From Saprospiraceae bacterium (GTDB taxonomy: Bacteria; Bacteroidota; Bacteroidia; Chitinophagales; Saprospiraceae): a stretch of 35,681 nucleotides of DNA. The position numbers and the translations under genes were made by a program. This document shows, one piece after another, positions 25,067-32,499 of this stretch (the stretch's first letter is position 1; the number at the start of each line of letters is the position of its first letter). The stretch covers positions 1 through 35,681 of the forward strand of contig JAGFIW010000140.1 in assembly GCA_024103195.1 (NCBI GenBank), read 5' to 3'. The notes below the pieces were generated by a model. That model did not search any database and was not told the origin of the DNA. It saw only the letters and a list, made by a program, of their open reading frames with translations.

Positions 25067-25390
25067 ATGGCAGACAGCGCAAAACCGCAAGGTCAACAAT
25101 TGAATATCGAGCTGCCGGAAGAGGTGGCAGAGGGGATTTATTCCAATCTGGCCATCATCTCGCATTCTCATTCGGAGTTTGTCCTCGATTACATCCGCAT
25201 GATGCCCAATCTGCCCAAGGCAAAGGTCAAGGCACGCATCATTCTTACCCCCCAACATGCCAAACGGCTTTTGCGCGCCCTGGCGGACAACGTCAAGAAA
25301 TTTGAAGCACAGTTCGGAAAGATTGAAGACGTCGCTGAACCGGGTGGGTTTCCCCCCATGAATTTCAACACCCCTACTGCTCAGGCCTGA
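25067..25390 (+). CDS. DUF3467 domain protein
   Basis: Small soluble protein of 107 residues that is nearly all DUF3467: LNIELPEEVAEGIYSNLAII, HSHSEFVLDYIRMMPNLPKAKVKARI, then TPQHAKRLLRALADNVKKFE. The family is widespread in bacteria and has no established function. The start is ATG 25067. A TTG at 25043 in the same frame lies within the -7 box and is rejected. The next gene, for a barrel protein, starts 12 bp after the stop, so the two are probably co-transcribed. Confidence 0.9.
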   Translation: MADSAKPQGQQLNIELPEEVAEGIYSNLAIISHSHSEFVLDYIRMMPNLPKAKVKARIILTPQHAKRLLRALADNVKKFEAQFGKIEDVAEPGGFPPMNFNTPTAQA

Positions 25391-25402
25391 TCCATCCGCC
25401 CC

Positions 25403-26026
25403 ATGAAAACATCTACCCTTGCTCCCCTGGTGAGGTACACCCTTCTGGGCCTCTTGCTGTGGATGTCCACCTGTGCGCAGGTGGCTGCCCAGCAACGCGA
25501 ACGTCCCACGCCCAAGCGCTTTAGCGACCAAATATGGTATGGGGGCAGTTTCGGCCTTGGATTCGTAGGGGGAAACCAATTTTCCCAATTCAACTTCGGG
25601 ATATTTCCCATGGCAGGTTACAAACTGACGCCGTGGTTTTCGGTCGGACCCCGGCTCGGCGTGGATTACAACTATTACAAGGCCCCGAGTGCTTCCAGTC
25701 TTAAACTGAGAGCCGTCAATGTATTCGGATATTATGCCGGCTTGTTTGCGCGAGCCCGTATTTACCGGTCCTTTTTTGCACAAACCGAATACGGTGTCGA
25801 TATGGGGTCTTTCCCGCGCTTTACCTATTCCGGCCTGATGGAAGTGGATGACAATGACCGACCGGTCAAACATCAAGTCACCCAGGAACATGGTTTTATC
25901 GGCCTTGGATACAATTCGGGAGGCACATTTGCCTCGGAAATCCTCGTTCTCTATGATCTTCTGGTGGCCGAGAATTCACCGCTTAGCCCCTGGAATTACC
26001 GTATCGGTTTTACCTACCGATTCTGA
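25403..26026 (+). CDS. Predicted outer-membrane beta-barrel protein
   Basis: Exported protein of 207 residues. The signal peptide covers about residues 1-30 (MKTSTLAPL to AQVAAQ). The mature part has repeated amphipathic strands ending in aromatic residues (WYGGSFGLGFVGG; FNFGIFPMAGYKLTPWFSVG; HGFIGLGYNSGG) and terminates in Phe (IGFTYRF), the usual outer-membrane assembly signal. The size suits an 8-stranded barrel. No specific family was recognised. It is coupled to the DUF3467 gene upstream and converges with a TPR gene 7 bp downstream. Confidence 0.82.
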   Translation: MKTSTLAPLVRYTLLGLLLWMSTCAQVAAQQRERPTPKRFSDQIWYGGSFGLGFVGGNQFSQFNFGIFPMAGYKLTPWFSVGPRLGVDYNYYKAPSASSLKLRAVNVFGYYAGLFARARIYRSFFAQTEYGVDMGSFPRFTYSGLMEVDDNDRPVKHQVTQEHGFIGLGYNSGGTFASEILVLYDLLVAENSPLSPWNYRIGFTYRF

Positions 26027-26033
26027 GAAGGGC

Positions 26034-27437
26034 TCAGGCAAAATAGCGCAAAATCGCTTTGACATCTTTGTCCTGCTTCATGTCAGGCAGATAGGTGAAG
26101 AAGACGTCATGGCTTTCGTATCCCTCTCCCAACGCTTCCTCAAGACTGCGGAATGCTTCTTTTCGCTGGCCTTTTTTGATTTGTGCGGCGGCCATCAGGT
26201 AGTATATGCCGGCATCCCAGGTGTGTTCGAGGGCGTCCTCCAGGATGTGTAGGGTGCCATCCCAATCCTCCCTCTGCCAGTGGACTAGCGCATACCGGAT
26301 CCAGGGTTCGGGGATTTCCGGAGCTATTTCCGTGGCGCGCACCATACATGCTTCCGCCTCTCCGGTACGCCCTTCCTGATACCAGGCCTCTGCCAGGGCC
26401 AGCATGTATTCCTCATTGCGGTCGTCCAGGTTGACAGCCCGCTCGAAATAGCGCGCGGCAATGGAGGGTTTGCCTTCGTGCATGTAGATCTTCCCGAGTT
26501 GGTAATAGGTGTCGTCATCCAATGGGTCCAGATTGCGGGCCTGGAGAAAGTACTGGCGGGCCTTGCCGGGGATTTGAAGGGCTTGGTAGCTCTGCGCCAT
26601 CAGCTTGAGAATGCCCGGATCGTGGGATCGCTGGAGGATGTCGTACAGGTTTTTCAATGCCCGTTTGGGTTGGCCAATGGCCAAAGCCACCTCGGCCGCA
26701 TAACAGAAGGCCAGTGAAAATTGGGGTTCCAGCATACCGGCATATTCAAAGGCCTCCAGGGCCTCTTCATAACGTAGGAGGTAATAGTATGCCTGACCAC
26801 AATTGAACCATGCCATCCCGTTGTACGGATCCCGGTCGATGATGACCAGGTGAAAAGCCAGGGAGTCCTTCTGGTTGCGGGAGGATTCCGAAGCCAGCCA
26901 GATTTTCTCAAGGGCAGTCCGGTTTCTCGGTTCCAGGGTGAGAATCTCCTTGTATCGCTGGTAGGCTTCTTCTTTTTCGCCCGTTCGCTGAAGAAGACTG
27001 GCTTCCAACAAGAGGATTTCAGCCATCCGGGAGGTAGGCGCCCAGGATTTGGCACCAGCCAGTAGCGCTCGGGCCAGTTCATTTTCGTCCAATTGAAACA
27101 TGGCTCTGGCCCGCAGGCAGAGGATCGAGATTTCGTCCGGACAGACCTTCTCGAGCAGACTCATCATGGCCAAGGCTTCCTGTGGCCTCTTGTTTTCCAG
27201 CAGAAGGTCGGTCTTCAGCATGAGCAACTCGGCATCCAGGAGATGGATAGTCAGCGCAAAATCACTGACCGTCAAGGCCTCGGCATATTCCATTTGGCCC
27301 TTGTGATGTTCAATCAAATCCAGGAAGTCCCTTTTGGCAAACAAATGCAACTGCTCCTGATCCCTCAGGTGGGCAAATCGGTCAACCAAAGGGAAAGAAA
27401 GGTGATGGGCATCAAAATCGGACGGCTGGGTCTGCAT
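26034..27437 (-). CDS. Large tetratricopeptide-repeat protein
   Basis: Protein of 467 residues with no clear signal peptide or membrane helix. Nearly the whole length is TPR-like helix pairs, for example NGMAWFNCGQAYYYLLRYEEALEAF (quoted here by its ends), then YYQLGKIYMHEGKPSIAARYF and EYMLALAEAWYQEGRTGEAE. TPR proteins are scaffolds for protein contacts; no partner can be named. It starts a minus-strand unit of its own with a long gene-poor region upstream. The -1 codon context shows no strong ribosome-binding site, as is usual in this phylum. Confidence 0.9.
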   Translation of the reverse strand: MQTQPSDFDAHHLSFPLVDRFAHLRDQEQLHLFAKRDFLDLIEHHKGQMEYAEALTVSDFALTIHLLDAELLMLKTDLLLENKRPQEALAMMSLLEKVCPDEISILCLRARAMFQLDENELARALLAGAKSWAPTSRMAEILLLEASLLQRTGEKEEAYQRYKEILTLEPRNRTALEKIWLASESSRNQKDSLAFHLVIIDRDPYNGMAWFNCGQAYYYLLRYEEALEAFEYAGMLEPQFSLAFCYAAEVALAIGQPKRALKNLYDILQRSHDPGILKLMAQSYQALQIPGKARQYFLQARNLDPLDDDTYYQLGKIYMHEGKPSIAARYFERAVNLDDRNEEYMLALAEAWYQEGRTGEAEACMVRATEIAPEIPEPWIRYALVHWQREDWDGTLHILEDALEHTWDAGIYYLMAAAQIKKGQRKEAFRSLEEALGEGYESHDVFFTYLPDMKQDKDVKAILRYFA

Positions 27438-27598
27438 AAATCTCGGTGATATGCCCTGTTTTACGGCTTTCAGCGAGTAGGGATTCCTCCCGGAGGATCA
27501 AGATGCACCGGAATGGGGCCCCGATTCAGATATGCATGATGTCGTTCATGTGTAAGGTGGACATGATCAATGAAATAGACCACCGGTAGGACCGCAAG

Positions 27599-27628
27599 AA
27601 AAAAGCTATGCCCTCTGCAGGGCATAGC
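27599..27628 (-). terminator. Minus-strand intrinsic terminator with no assigned gene upstream
   Basis: A 9-bp stem (GCTATGCCC/GGGCATAGC, 27605-27628) with a 6-nt loop, followed on the minus strand by six T (27599-27604). It cannot end the tRNA transcript, which has its own terminator about 460 bp earlier. It suggests a minus-strand transcript from within 27630-28085. Confidence 0.65.
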
Positions 27629-27664
27629 CAAATTTACCCAAAACAGGGATGCGGTAATTGGGAT
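27599..27664 (-). repeat. Duplicated hairpin element, copy 1
   Basis: Read on the minus strand: the 13-mer ATCCCAATTACCG (27652-27664), 23 nt, a hairpin stem containing ATGCC/GGCAT, then a T-tract. Copy 2 has the same order and nearly the same spacing 137 bp away. Confidence 0.55.
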
Positions 27665-27732
27665 ACGGTTGAAGTTCCTCAAAGGCCAAGATAAGGCAAG
27701 TTGCCTGGAAAAAAGCTCTATTGGCCGGAGGT

Positions 27733-27801
27733 AGAAAAGCGGTCATGCCGGAAAACCGGCATGACCTGAAAAACCTGTACAAACACAACGGTAATTGGGA
27801 T
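27733..27801 (-). repeat. Duplicated hairpin element, copy 2
   Basis: The same 13-mer ATCCCAATTACCG (27789-27801) is followed by 22 nt, a perfect 11-bp stem with an A4/T4 loop (27741-27766), then GCTTTTC on the minus strand. Stem sequences differ between the copies, but both keep ATGCC/GGCAT. Confidence 0.55.
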
Positions 27802-27809
27802 GCTTTTCA

Positions 27810-27826
27810 ATCCCTCCTTTGAGGGG
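27810..27826 (-). repeat. CCCCTC-AAAGGAGGG palindrome, copy A
   Basis: On the minus strand this reads CCCCTCAAAGGAGGG. A close match in the opposite orientation occurs at 29860-29876. It resembles short G/C palindromes that I recall as scattered between genes in Bacteroidota. Confidence 0.4.
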
Positions 27827-28085
27827 TGGACCATTTACGGTCCATGAATGACACGACAAAACGTATGCCAAAAATGAATATATATAAAAGATTTTCATTT
27901 GAAAGACATGTGGGTTCTTCAGGATGGACCATCCCAAGGAGGCGTCCGGGCATCTGAAAAGGGGCAAAATGGAGGTACAAACGACCGGTCGATCCGACCG
28001 GGGGATCGGGATGGGGAACCAGAGTGGGCAAGGACGACCAGTGGCCCCCCCACCGTTCAGGTTGGAAAAAGTGTCAGGGAGGCTT

Positions 28086-28121
28086 AAAAAAGGAACAGGC
28101 CAGATGGGCATCTGGCCTGTT
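28086..28121 (-). terminator. Terminator of the tRNA-Ser/tRNA-Pro transcript
   Basis: A perfect 13-bp stem (28094-28106 with 28109-28121, AACAGGCCAGATG/CATCTGGCCTGTT) is followed on the minus strand by CC and six T (28086-28091). It starts 7 bp after the 3' end of tRNA-Pro. Confidence 0.92.
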
Positions 28122-28127
28122 GATGTG

Positions 28128-28201
28128 TCGGGGTACCAGGATTTGAACCTGGGACCCCCTGCTCCCAAAGCAGGTGCGCTACCGGACTGCGCTACACCCC
28201 G
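28128..28201 (-). tRNA. tRNA-Pro (anticodon TGG)
   Basis: A 74-nt cloverleaf on the minus strand. The acceptor is CGGGGTG paired with TACCCCG, discriminator A. The anticodon arm CCTGC-TTTGGGA-GCAGG gives anticodon TGG. The T arm is CCAGG-TTCAAAT-CCTGG. The CCA end is not encoded. Confidence 0.97.
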
Positions 28202-28209
28202 AATGAAAA

Positions 28210-28233
28210 GACCGGGCGGTATTCGTCCCGGTC
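28210..28233 (-). terminator. Hairpin between the two tRNA genes
   Basis: The inverted repeat GACCGGG/CCCGGTC with a 10-nt loop is followed on the minus strand by CTTTTC. It may attenuate read-through or serve as a processing site between tRNA-Ser and tRNA-Pro. The T-tract is short. Confidence 0.45.
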
Positions 28234-28240
28234 CGAAGTG

Positions 28241-28327
28241 CGGTGAGAGCGGGATTCGAACCCGCGGTACCCTTACGAGTACGACAGTTTAGCAAACTGT
28301 TGGTTTCAGCCACTCACCCATCTCACC
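28241..28327 (-). tRNA. tRNA-Ser (anticodon GCT)
   Basis: An 87-nt class II tRNA on the minus strand. The acceptor is GGTGAGA/TCTCACC, discriminator G. The anticodon arm ACAGT-TTGCTAA-ACTGT gives GCT, reading AGC/AGU. The variable arm is long and paired (GTAC...GTAC), as expected for serine. The CCA end is not encoded. Confidence 0.97.
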
Positions 28328-28362
28328 AAGGACCAAAAAATCAAGGGCTGTAAACAGGCCTG

Positions 28363-28395
28363 CAAAGGTAAGTAATCTCCATGGATACATCCAAA
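28363..28395 (-). promoter_or_regulatory. tRNA promoter (TTTG-N21-TACCTTTG)
   Basis: On the minus strand the -7 box TACCTTTG (28363-28370) and -33 box TTTG (28392-28395) are both exact, with a 21-nt spacer. The promoter lies between the dnaA stop and tRNA-Ser, starting transcription about 30 nt before the mature tRNA. Confidence 0.7.
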
Positions 28396-28398
28396 TGA

Positions 28399-29814
28399 TC
28401 AGCGAACGGACAGGGCGAGCTGGCGTTCAAGGTTTTCCACCGTCTGCCGGAATTCCTTGTCGGTATCCATCTGGTCCTGAATGGCACGGCAGGAGTAGAG
28501 AACTGTCGTGTGGTCTCTGCCGCCGAACATTTCACCGATGACCTTCAGTGATTTGTTGGTGAGGTTTTTGGCGAGATACATGGATAGCTGGCGGGCAACA
28601 ACGATGGGTCGTTTCCTGGTTTTCGCCCGGAGCTTGTCGACAGGGATCTGGAAATGCTCTGCGACCCTGTTTTGGATGTGGTGGAGGGAGAGCTCCTCTT
28701 CGCTGCTCTTGATGAAGTCCCTCACCACCTCCCGGGCCATTTCGAGATCGGCCGGCCTTTGGTGCAGGGAAGCGTAAAACGTGATTTTGTTGAGGACCCC
28801 CTCCAGTTCGCGTATGTTGTCCTTGATATGATGGCATAGGTACTCGACCACCGGTTTGGGCAGTTCAATGCCGATCTTTTGCATTTTGTCTTCCAGGATG
28901 GCCATCCGGGTCTCCAGATCGGGGCTGAGCAAGTCGGTCGTCAGGCCCCATTTGAAGCGGGATATCAGACGCTCTTCCATGCCCTCGAGGTCTTTGGGGG
29001 CGCGGTCGGAGGTGAGAATGATCTGATGCCCGTTCTGGTGGAGGTGATTGAAGATGTGGAAGAAGATCTCCTGGGTCTTCTGTTTGTTGGCCAGAAACTG
29101 GATGTCATCCAGGATCAGGAGATCAATATTCTGGTAATAGGCCACAAACTCGTTGATGGCATTGTTCTTAATGGCCTGGATGATCTGGTTGGTAAAGGAC
29201 TCGGTCGTGCTGTACAGGACGGTTTTGTTCTTGTGGTGCTGGATGACTTCGTTGCCAATGGCATGGGCGAGGTGGGTTTTCCCCAAACCCACATGTCCGT
29301 AGATGACCAAAGGATTGAACGCTGTACCACCCGGTTTGCGGGCTACGGCAAGCCCGGCTGATCGGGCAAGCTTGTTGCAGTCTCCTTCAATGAAGTTGTC
29401 GAAGGTGTATTGTTTGTTGAGATGAGGATCCACCCGCACATGGCGGATGCCCGGGATGACAAACGGATTGATGAACGAATTGGGCAGATATCCGGGATGG
29501 CTCTCCCCGTTGGCCGGGTTGCCGGTGGCCATGCGATCGGCTTTGGGGGATGAGGACGACGGATTCATGAGAATCTGGTACTCCAGTTTTCCCTGGTCGC
29601 CGAGTTCCTTCTTGATGGTCGCCTTCAGAAGGCCGACATAATGCTCCTCCAGCCACTCATAGAAAAATTTGTTGGGCACCTGGATGGTCAGAACGGACCC
29701 CTCCAGATGAACAGGTTTGATGGGCTCAAACCAGGTTTTGAAACTCTGTGCGCCTATACTGTTTTTGATGGTCTTGATACAACGATCCCAAACGGTATGG
29801 CTGTCGGCAGTCAT
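28399..29814 (-). CDS. dnaA: Chromosomal replication initiator DnaA
   Basis: AAA+ protein that opens the replication origin. From ATG 29814 it is 471 residues; ATG 29823, three codons earlier, is equally possible, and the frame continues upstream to 29883 without family resemblance. Domain I is the first 90 residues (VWDRCIKTIKNSIGAQSFKTW). A variable linker with Ser and Asn follows. Domain III has Walker A GHVGLGKTH and Walker B LLILDDIQ. Domain IV carries the DnaA-box-binding signature GGRDHTTVLYS. The gene lacks the usual dnaN/recF neighbours; recF is about 15 kb away. No origin-like cluster of DnaA boxes was seen on either side. Confidence 0.97.
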   Translation of the reverse strand: MTADSHTVWDRCIKTIKNSIGAQSFKTWFEPIKPVHLEGSVLTIQVPNKFFYEWLEEHYVGLLKATIKKELGDQGKLEYQILMNPSSSSPKADRMATGNPANGESHPGYLPNSFINPFVIPGIRHVRVDPHLNKQYTFDNFIEGDCNKLARSAGLAVARKPGGTAFNPLVIYGHVGLGKTHLAHAIGNEVIQHHKNKTVLYSTTESFTNQIIQAIKNNAINEFVAYYQNIDLLILDDIQFLANKQKTQEIFFHIFNHLHQNGHQIILTSDRAPKDLEGMEERLISRFKWGLTTDLLSPDLETRMAILEDKMQKIGIELPKPVVEYLCHHIKDNIRELEGVLNKITFYASLHQRPADLEMAREVVRDFIKSSEEELSLHHIQNRVAEHFQIPVDKLRAKTRKRPIVVARQLSMYLAKNLTNKSLKVIGEMFGGRDHTTVLYSCRAIQDQMDTDKEFRQTVENLERQLALSVR

Positions 29815-30127
29815 ACGGAGCATAATTAGTCGGTTCGGTATGGCACATAGCCCTTTAGCCCCTCGAAAGGAGGGTGGGGGCATATGTTCATTTCGGCTTA
29901 TAAAGTGACCTCTGTTTTCCTCTGCCGAGAACTCGGCCTATGGTGAGGAGGGACTGCAAATTTGGAAAAAAATGTCTGTACCAAGTGCCCCTTTCCGGGA
30001 AAAAAATGGAAAAAAAAAGCGGTGCGATTCTATCTGGTTATTAGGCCGTTGAAGGTCACCTTCTTACCCGAATTCAGGCCAAGGGATACTTCCTTACGGC
30101 CGGATTATCCGGCTGACCGGCAAAGGT
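29815..30127. other. Intergenic region upstream of dnaA, A-tract-rich
   Basis: About 310 bp between the 5'-nucleotidase stop and the dnaA start. It contains A-tracts at 29966-29972, 30000-30006 and 30010-30018, the palindrome GCCGGAT-T-ATCCGGC (30099-30113), and copy B of the CCCCTC palindrome (29860-29876). There are no repeated TTATnCACA-type DnaA boxes and no exact -7 box for dnaA. Confidence 0.6.
29860..29876 (+). repeat. CCCCTC-GAAAGGAGGG palindrome, copy B
   Basis: A stem CCCTC/GAGGG with a 5-nt loop, set inside an outer GCCCC/GGGGC pairing. It is the plus-strand counterpart of the element at 27810-27826. Confidence 0.4.
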
Positions 30128-31054
30128 TTAGGGGGACACCTTGGCGGCGCGGCAGGTGATGCAACGCCCTTTGAAATTCCGTTCGAACCAGACATCCATA
30201 CGGCCCAACCAGGCACCACCCCATCCGACCTGTCCGATATGGACCTCTCCTCCAGCTGCATTACGGACTACCACCCCTTCCCGAAGCAGGGTATGGGTGT
30301 GTCCGCCCAGGATGATGTCGATATCCGTGGAGTGAGCGGCAAGCGTGCGGTCGGATACCCGGTCATCCGGATACTCCAGTCCCAAGTGACTGAGACAAAC
30401 GACCAAATGACATCGTTCCTCCTTTTTCAGGTGGTGGGCCACCCGGTCGGAAATGGCCAATGGATCCATATAGGTAATGCCTCCGTACAGTTTGTCGGGC
30501 ACCAGGCCGGCCAATTCCACCCCGAGGCCGAATATCCCGACGCGCACAGGGCCCTTTTCAAAGATCCTGTAAGGTGCCACCATGCCGGCCAACGGGGTCT
30601 CCGTGAAATCGTAATTGGCATTCAGCATCGGGAAAGACAATCCCGGCAACCTGCGCTCCAGCAGGGGAAGCCCGCCGTCAAAATCATGGTTGCCCAACGT
30701 GGCGGCGTCATACCCCATTGCCTCCATGGCCCGGAACTCCACTTCGCCGTCGAAGAGGTTGAAATATGGCGTCCCTTGAAGAATGTCGCCGGCATCCAGC
30801 AGCAATACCTCGGATTCCACTTCCCTGATCCGGCGCACAAGGGATGTTCGGCGCGAAGCACCGCCAAGCCCCGCCAGATCACCGGCCTGCGCCGGAAAAG
30901 GTTCCATCCGGGAATGGACATCGTTGGTATGCAGCAGGGTGACCTTGTACCGCTCCGGACCCCGGCGGGCAGAGAGCAAATAGGGGGCGGTAACCATGCC
31001 GGCTACAGCCAGACCCGATTGTCGGAGGAATGTGCGACGGCGCATGGGCTTCAT
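30128..31054 (-). CDS. Tat-exported metallophosphatase, catalytic half of a split 5'-nucleotidase
   Basis: Predicted periplasmic phosphoesterase of 308 residues. The N-terminus RRRTFLRQSGLAVAGMVTA is a twin-arginine signal, so it is exported folded with its metals. Calcineurin-like motifs are all present: TNDVHS (metal-binding D-x-H), LDAGDILQG, LGNHDFDGG, CLSHLG and GGHTH. The substrate-binding C-terminal domain of full-length 5'-nucleotidases is missing. It is encoded by the preceding gene, which overlaps by 4 bp as ATGA (31051-31054). The pair probably forms a two-protein nucleotidase; the actual substrate is unknown. Confidence 0.9.
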   Translation of the reverse strand: MKPMRRRTFLRQSGLAVAGMVTAPYLLSARRGPERYKVTLLHTNDVHSRMEPFPAQAGDLAGLGGASRRTSLVRRIREVESEVLLLDAGDILQGTPYFNLFDGEVEFRAMEAMGYDAATLGNHDFDGGLPLLERRLPGLSFPMLNANYDFTETPLAGMVAPYRIFEKGPVRVGIFGLGVELAGLVPDKLYGGITYMDPLAISDRVAHHLKKEERCHLVVCLSHLGLEYPDDRVSDRTLAAHSTDIDIILGGHTHTLLREGVVVRNAAGGEVHIGQVGWGGAWLGRMDVWFERNFKGRCITCRAAKVSP

Positions 31055-31857
31055 GGGTTTCGGGTGATTCTGCCATCCACCTTGCTTTCGAGCATTCGGC
31101 CATCCATGAACAACCGGTAGGCATGGTCCATGAAGACATCCCTGAGCAAAAGGGGGAATATCGAATGAGGGTAACCTTTCATGAAGGACAACCGGTCTCC
31201 CCCCTGGGCGATATAATCAGGCATGGCGACCCGATATTGTCGGCCAGCCTGCAGAGGCAATCCGCCGATGGTCAAGTCCGTCACGCCCTCCAACCCAATG
31301 ACCATCCGGACCTCGGAAGAAACCGGCCATCCGTCCAGACGGGTAATGGATGCCATCAGTTGTCGAACGCCTTCGGCATCCATTTCGGCGATGGCCAGGA
31401 AATTGTCAAAGGGCAACAATTCAAAACACATCCCTCTGGTGAGAGGTCCTTCCGCCAAAGCCGGCAGACGGATGCCGTGGTAATTCATCAGGGCAAAGTC
31501 CACCGGCAAGGTGTCCATCCTGCGGGCCGTTTCGAGCCAGAGGTCAGCCAGCAGGTTGCCCAGAGAGGATTCCGGCTGGGCTTTTTCAAGACCGGGGCCC
31601 ACCAATCCCACCTGTTCCTGCATTTCGCGGACAAGCCGATCCCGGTAGGGTTTCAGTAACACCGTCATCATACTGTCCTCGGCGATGGAGGCGTCAAGGG
31701 TCATCGGTGAAATATCCACCGTTGCCCGGTGGAGAATCCGGGTACAACCGGATCCGGACAAAAGAAGCAGGATCAAGGTCCAGATCCGCCATCCGGTCAG
31801 GTACGGTGCCGTCATTCCCGGAGGGGAAGGCTTGGGCGGATGTTCATCCCGGTTCAT
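31051..31857 (-). CDS. 5'-nucleotidase C-terminal domain lipoprotein
   Basis: Protein of 268 residues carrying the substrate-binding domain of 5'-nucleotidase/UshA proteins: ESSLGNLLADLWLETAR, DFALMNYHGIRLPALAEGPLT, LPFDNFLAIAEMDAEGVRQLM and YRVAMPDYIAQGGDRLSF. The N-terminus has a hydrophobic stretch and a lipobox-like LSGSGC, so it is probably a lipoprotein. ATG 31857 overlaps the upstream gene as ATGA. ATG 31815 would give a more compact signal peptide and may be the true start. Partner of the metallophosphatase gene just downstream. Confidence 0.88.
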   Translation of the reverse strand: MNRDEHPPKPSPPGMTAPYLTGWRIWTLILLLLSGSGCTRILHRATVDISPMTLDASIAEDSMMTVLLKPYRDRLVREMQEQVGLVGPGLEKAQPESSLGNLLADLWLETARRMDTLPVDFALMNYHGIRLPALAEGPLTRGMCFELLPFDNFLAIAEMDAEGVRQLMASITRLDGWPVSSEVRMVIGLEGVTDLTIGGLPLQAGRQYRVAMPDYIAQGGDRLSFMKGYPHSIFPLLLRDVFMDHAYRLFMDGRMLESKVDGRITRNP

Positions 31858-32384
31858 TGCAGGAGGGCTGCTTCCTTCTTGATGGCCAGCAAAGCGGTTT
31901 TCAAGGGGTCCTTTTCCTGCTCTCCGAGAAAACCGAACAGCTCCCGGACATAATCCTCCGAAGTCGCTTCCTGAGGCAGACGGGCAGCTACCTGGTCAAT
32001 GACTTCCATGGTCGTGTCCCGGGCCAGTTTGAGCACTTGCCAGAGCGCATCCGATACATAGATCTGTTGGGTGATGTTGTGTTCGAATTCCTGTTGAATG
32101 GCCTGCATCATCCCCCATTTGAGTGAAGAGACGGTCATGTGTTCCGTGCGCAACCGGAGCAACAGATTGGGGATGCTGATGCGTTCACAATACAAGGACA
32201 ACCTCTCGTAGGCCTGCAGTCTGAGATGGATGGTGATCTTTCTGGATTCAGCTTGTTGTTCAGACCTTCGCGTCATCAGGAGCTGCTGCGTTTGTTGTTT
32301 CATCAGTACATAAACGGTGGCAAACACCACCAGGCCAGGCAGCGTCAGCTTCACAATGTCCAGAAGGATTTCGAGCGGGGTCAT
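31854..32384 (-). CDS. Unknown membrane-anchored helical protein
   Basis: Protein of 176 residues with one N-terminal membrane helix (about 5-28, LLDIVKLTLPGLVVFATVYV) and then a basic, Gln-rich helical region (MKQQTQQLLMTRRSEQQAES) likely to form a coiled coil. The remainder is helical, and MTVSSLKWGMMQAIQQEFEHN stands out. Similar proteins are familiar from Bacteroidota, but I know of no function. It is the first gene of a three-gene unit with ATGA overlaps. It is divergent from the IscA-type gene across 115 bp. Confidence 0.8.
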   Translation of the reverse strand: MTPLEILLDIVKLTLPGLVVFATVYVLMKQQTQQLLMTRRSEQQAESRKITIHLRLQAYERLSLYCERISIPNLLLRLRTEHMTVSSLKWGMMQAIQQEFEHNITQQIYVSDALWQVLKLARDTTMEVIDQVAARLPQEATSEDYVRELFGFLGEQEKDPLKTALLAIKKEAALLQ

Positions 32385-32473
32385 GGCAGGTCATTGAACA
32401 ATGGGCGAAATTAGGGCATTCCACGCGTATGTCCCCGGCAACCGGCGAACCAATCCCTGCCCGGGGATGTTTT

Positions 32474-32481
32474 TACCTTTG
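32474..32481 (+). promoter_or_regulatory. -7 promoter box of the IscA-type carrier gene
   Basis: TACCTTTG is an exact TAnnTTTG match, 18 bp before ATG 32500, predicting a leader of about 12 nt. No TTTG at the -33 distance. Confidence 0.55.
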
Positions 32482-32499
32482 CTTTCAAATAAACCGGCC

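Larger units (their letters stand above)
27438..28085. other. Gene-poor, hairpin-rich intergenic region
   Basis: About 650 bp between the TPR gene start and the tRNA terminator. The open frames here overlap in several phases and have no recognisable product. What is present: a minus-strand terminator (27599-27628), a duplicated hairpin element (27599-27664 and 27733-27801), hairpins TGGACC-N6-GGTCCA (27827-27844) and CCGGTCG-ATC-CGACCGG (27985-28001), and an AT-rich block near 27870-27900 with the inverted ends AAATGAA/TTCATTT. Confidence 0.7.

Noticed and set aside
27805-27826. CRISPR-repeat look-alike: palindrome followed by ATTGAAAAG on the minus strand
   Set aside because: It occurs once in this form, with no regularly spaced copies and no cas genes.
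27743-28168. 141-codon minus-strand open frame
   Set aside because: It runs through hairpins, the tRNA terminator and part of tRNA-Pro, and the product shows no domain-like pattern.
29815-30127. Replication origin next to dnaA
   Set aside because: No cluster of TTATnCACA-type boxes was found; A-tracts alone are not enough.
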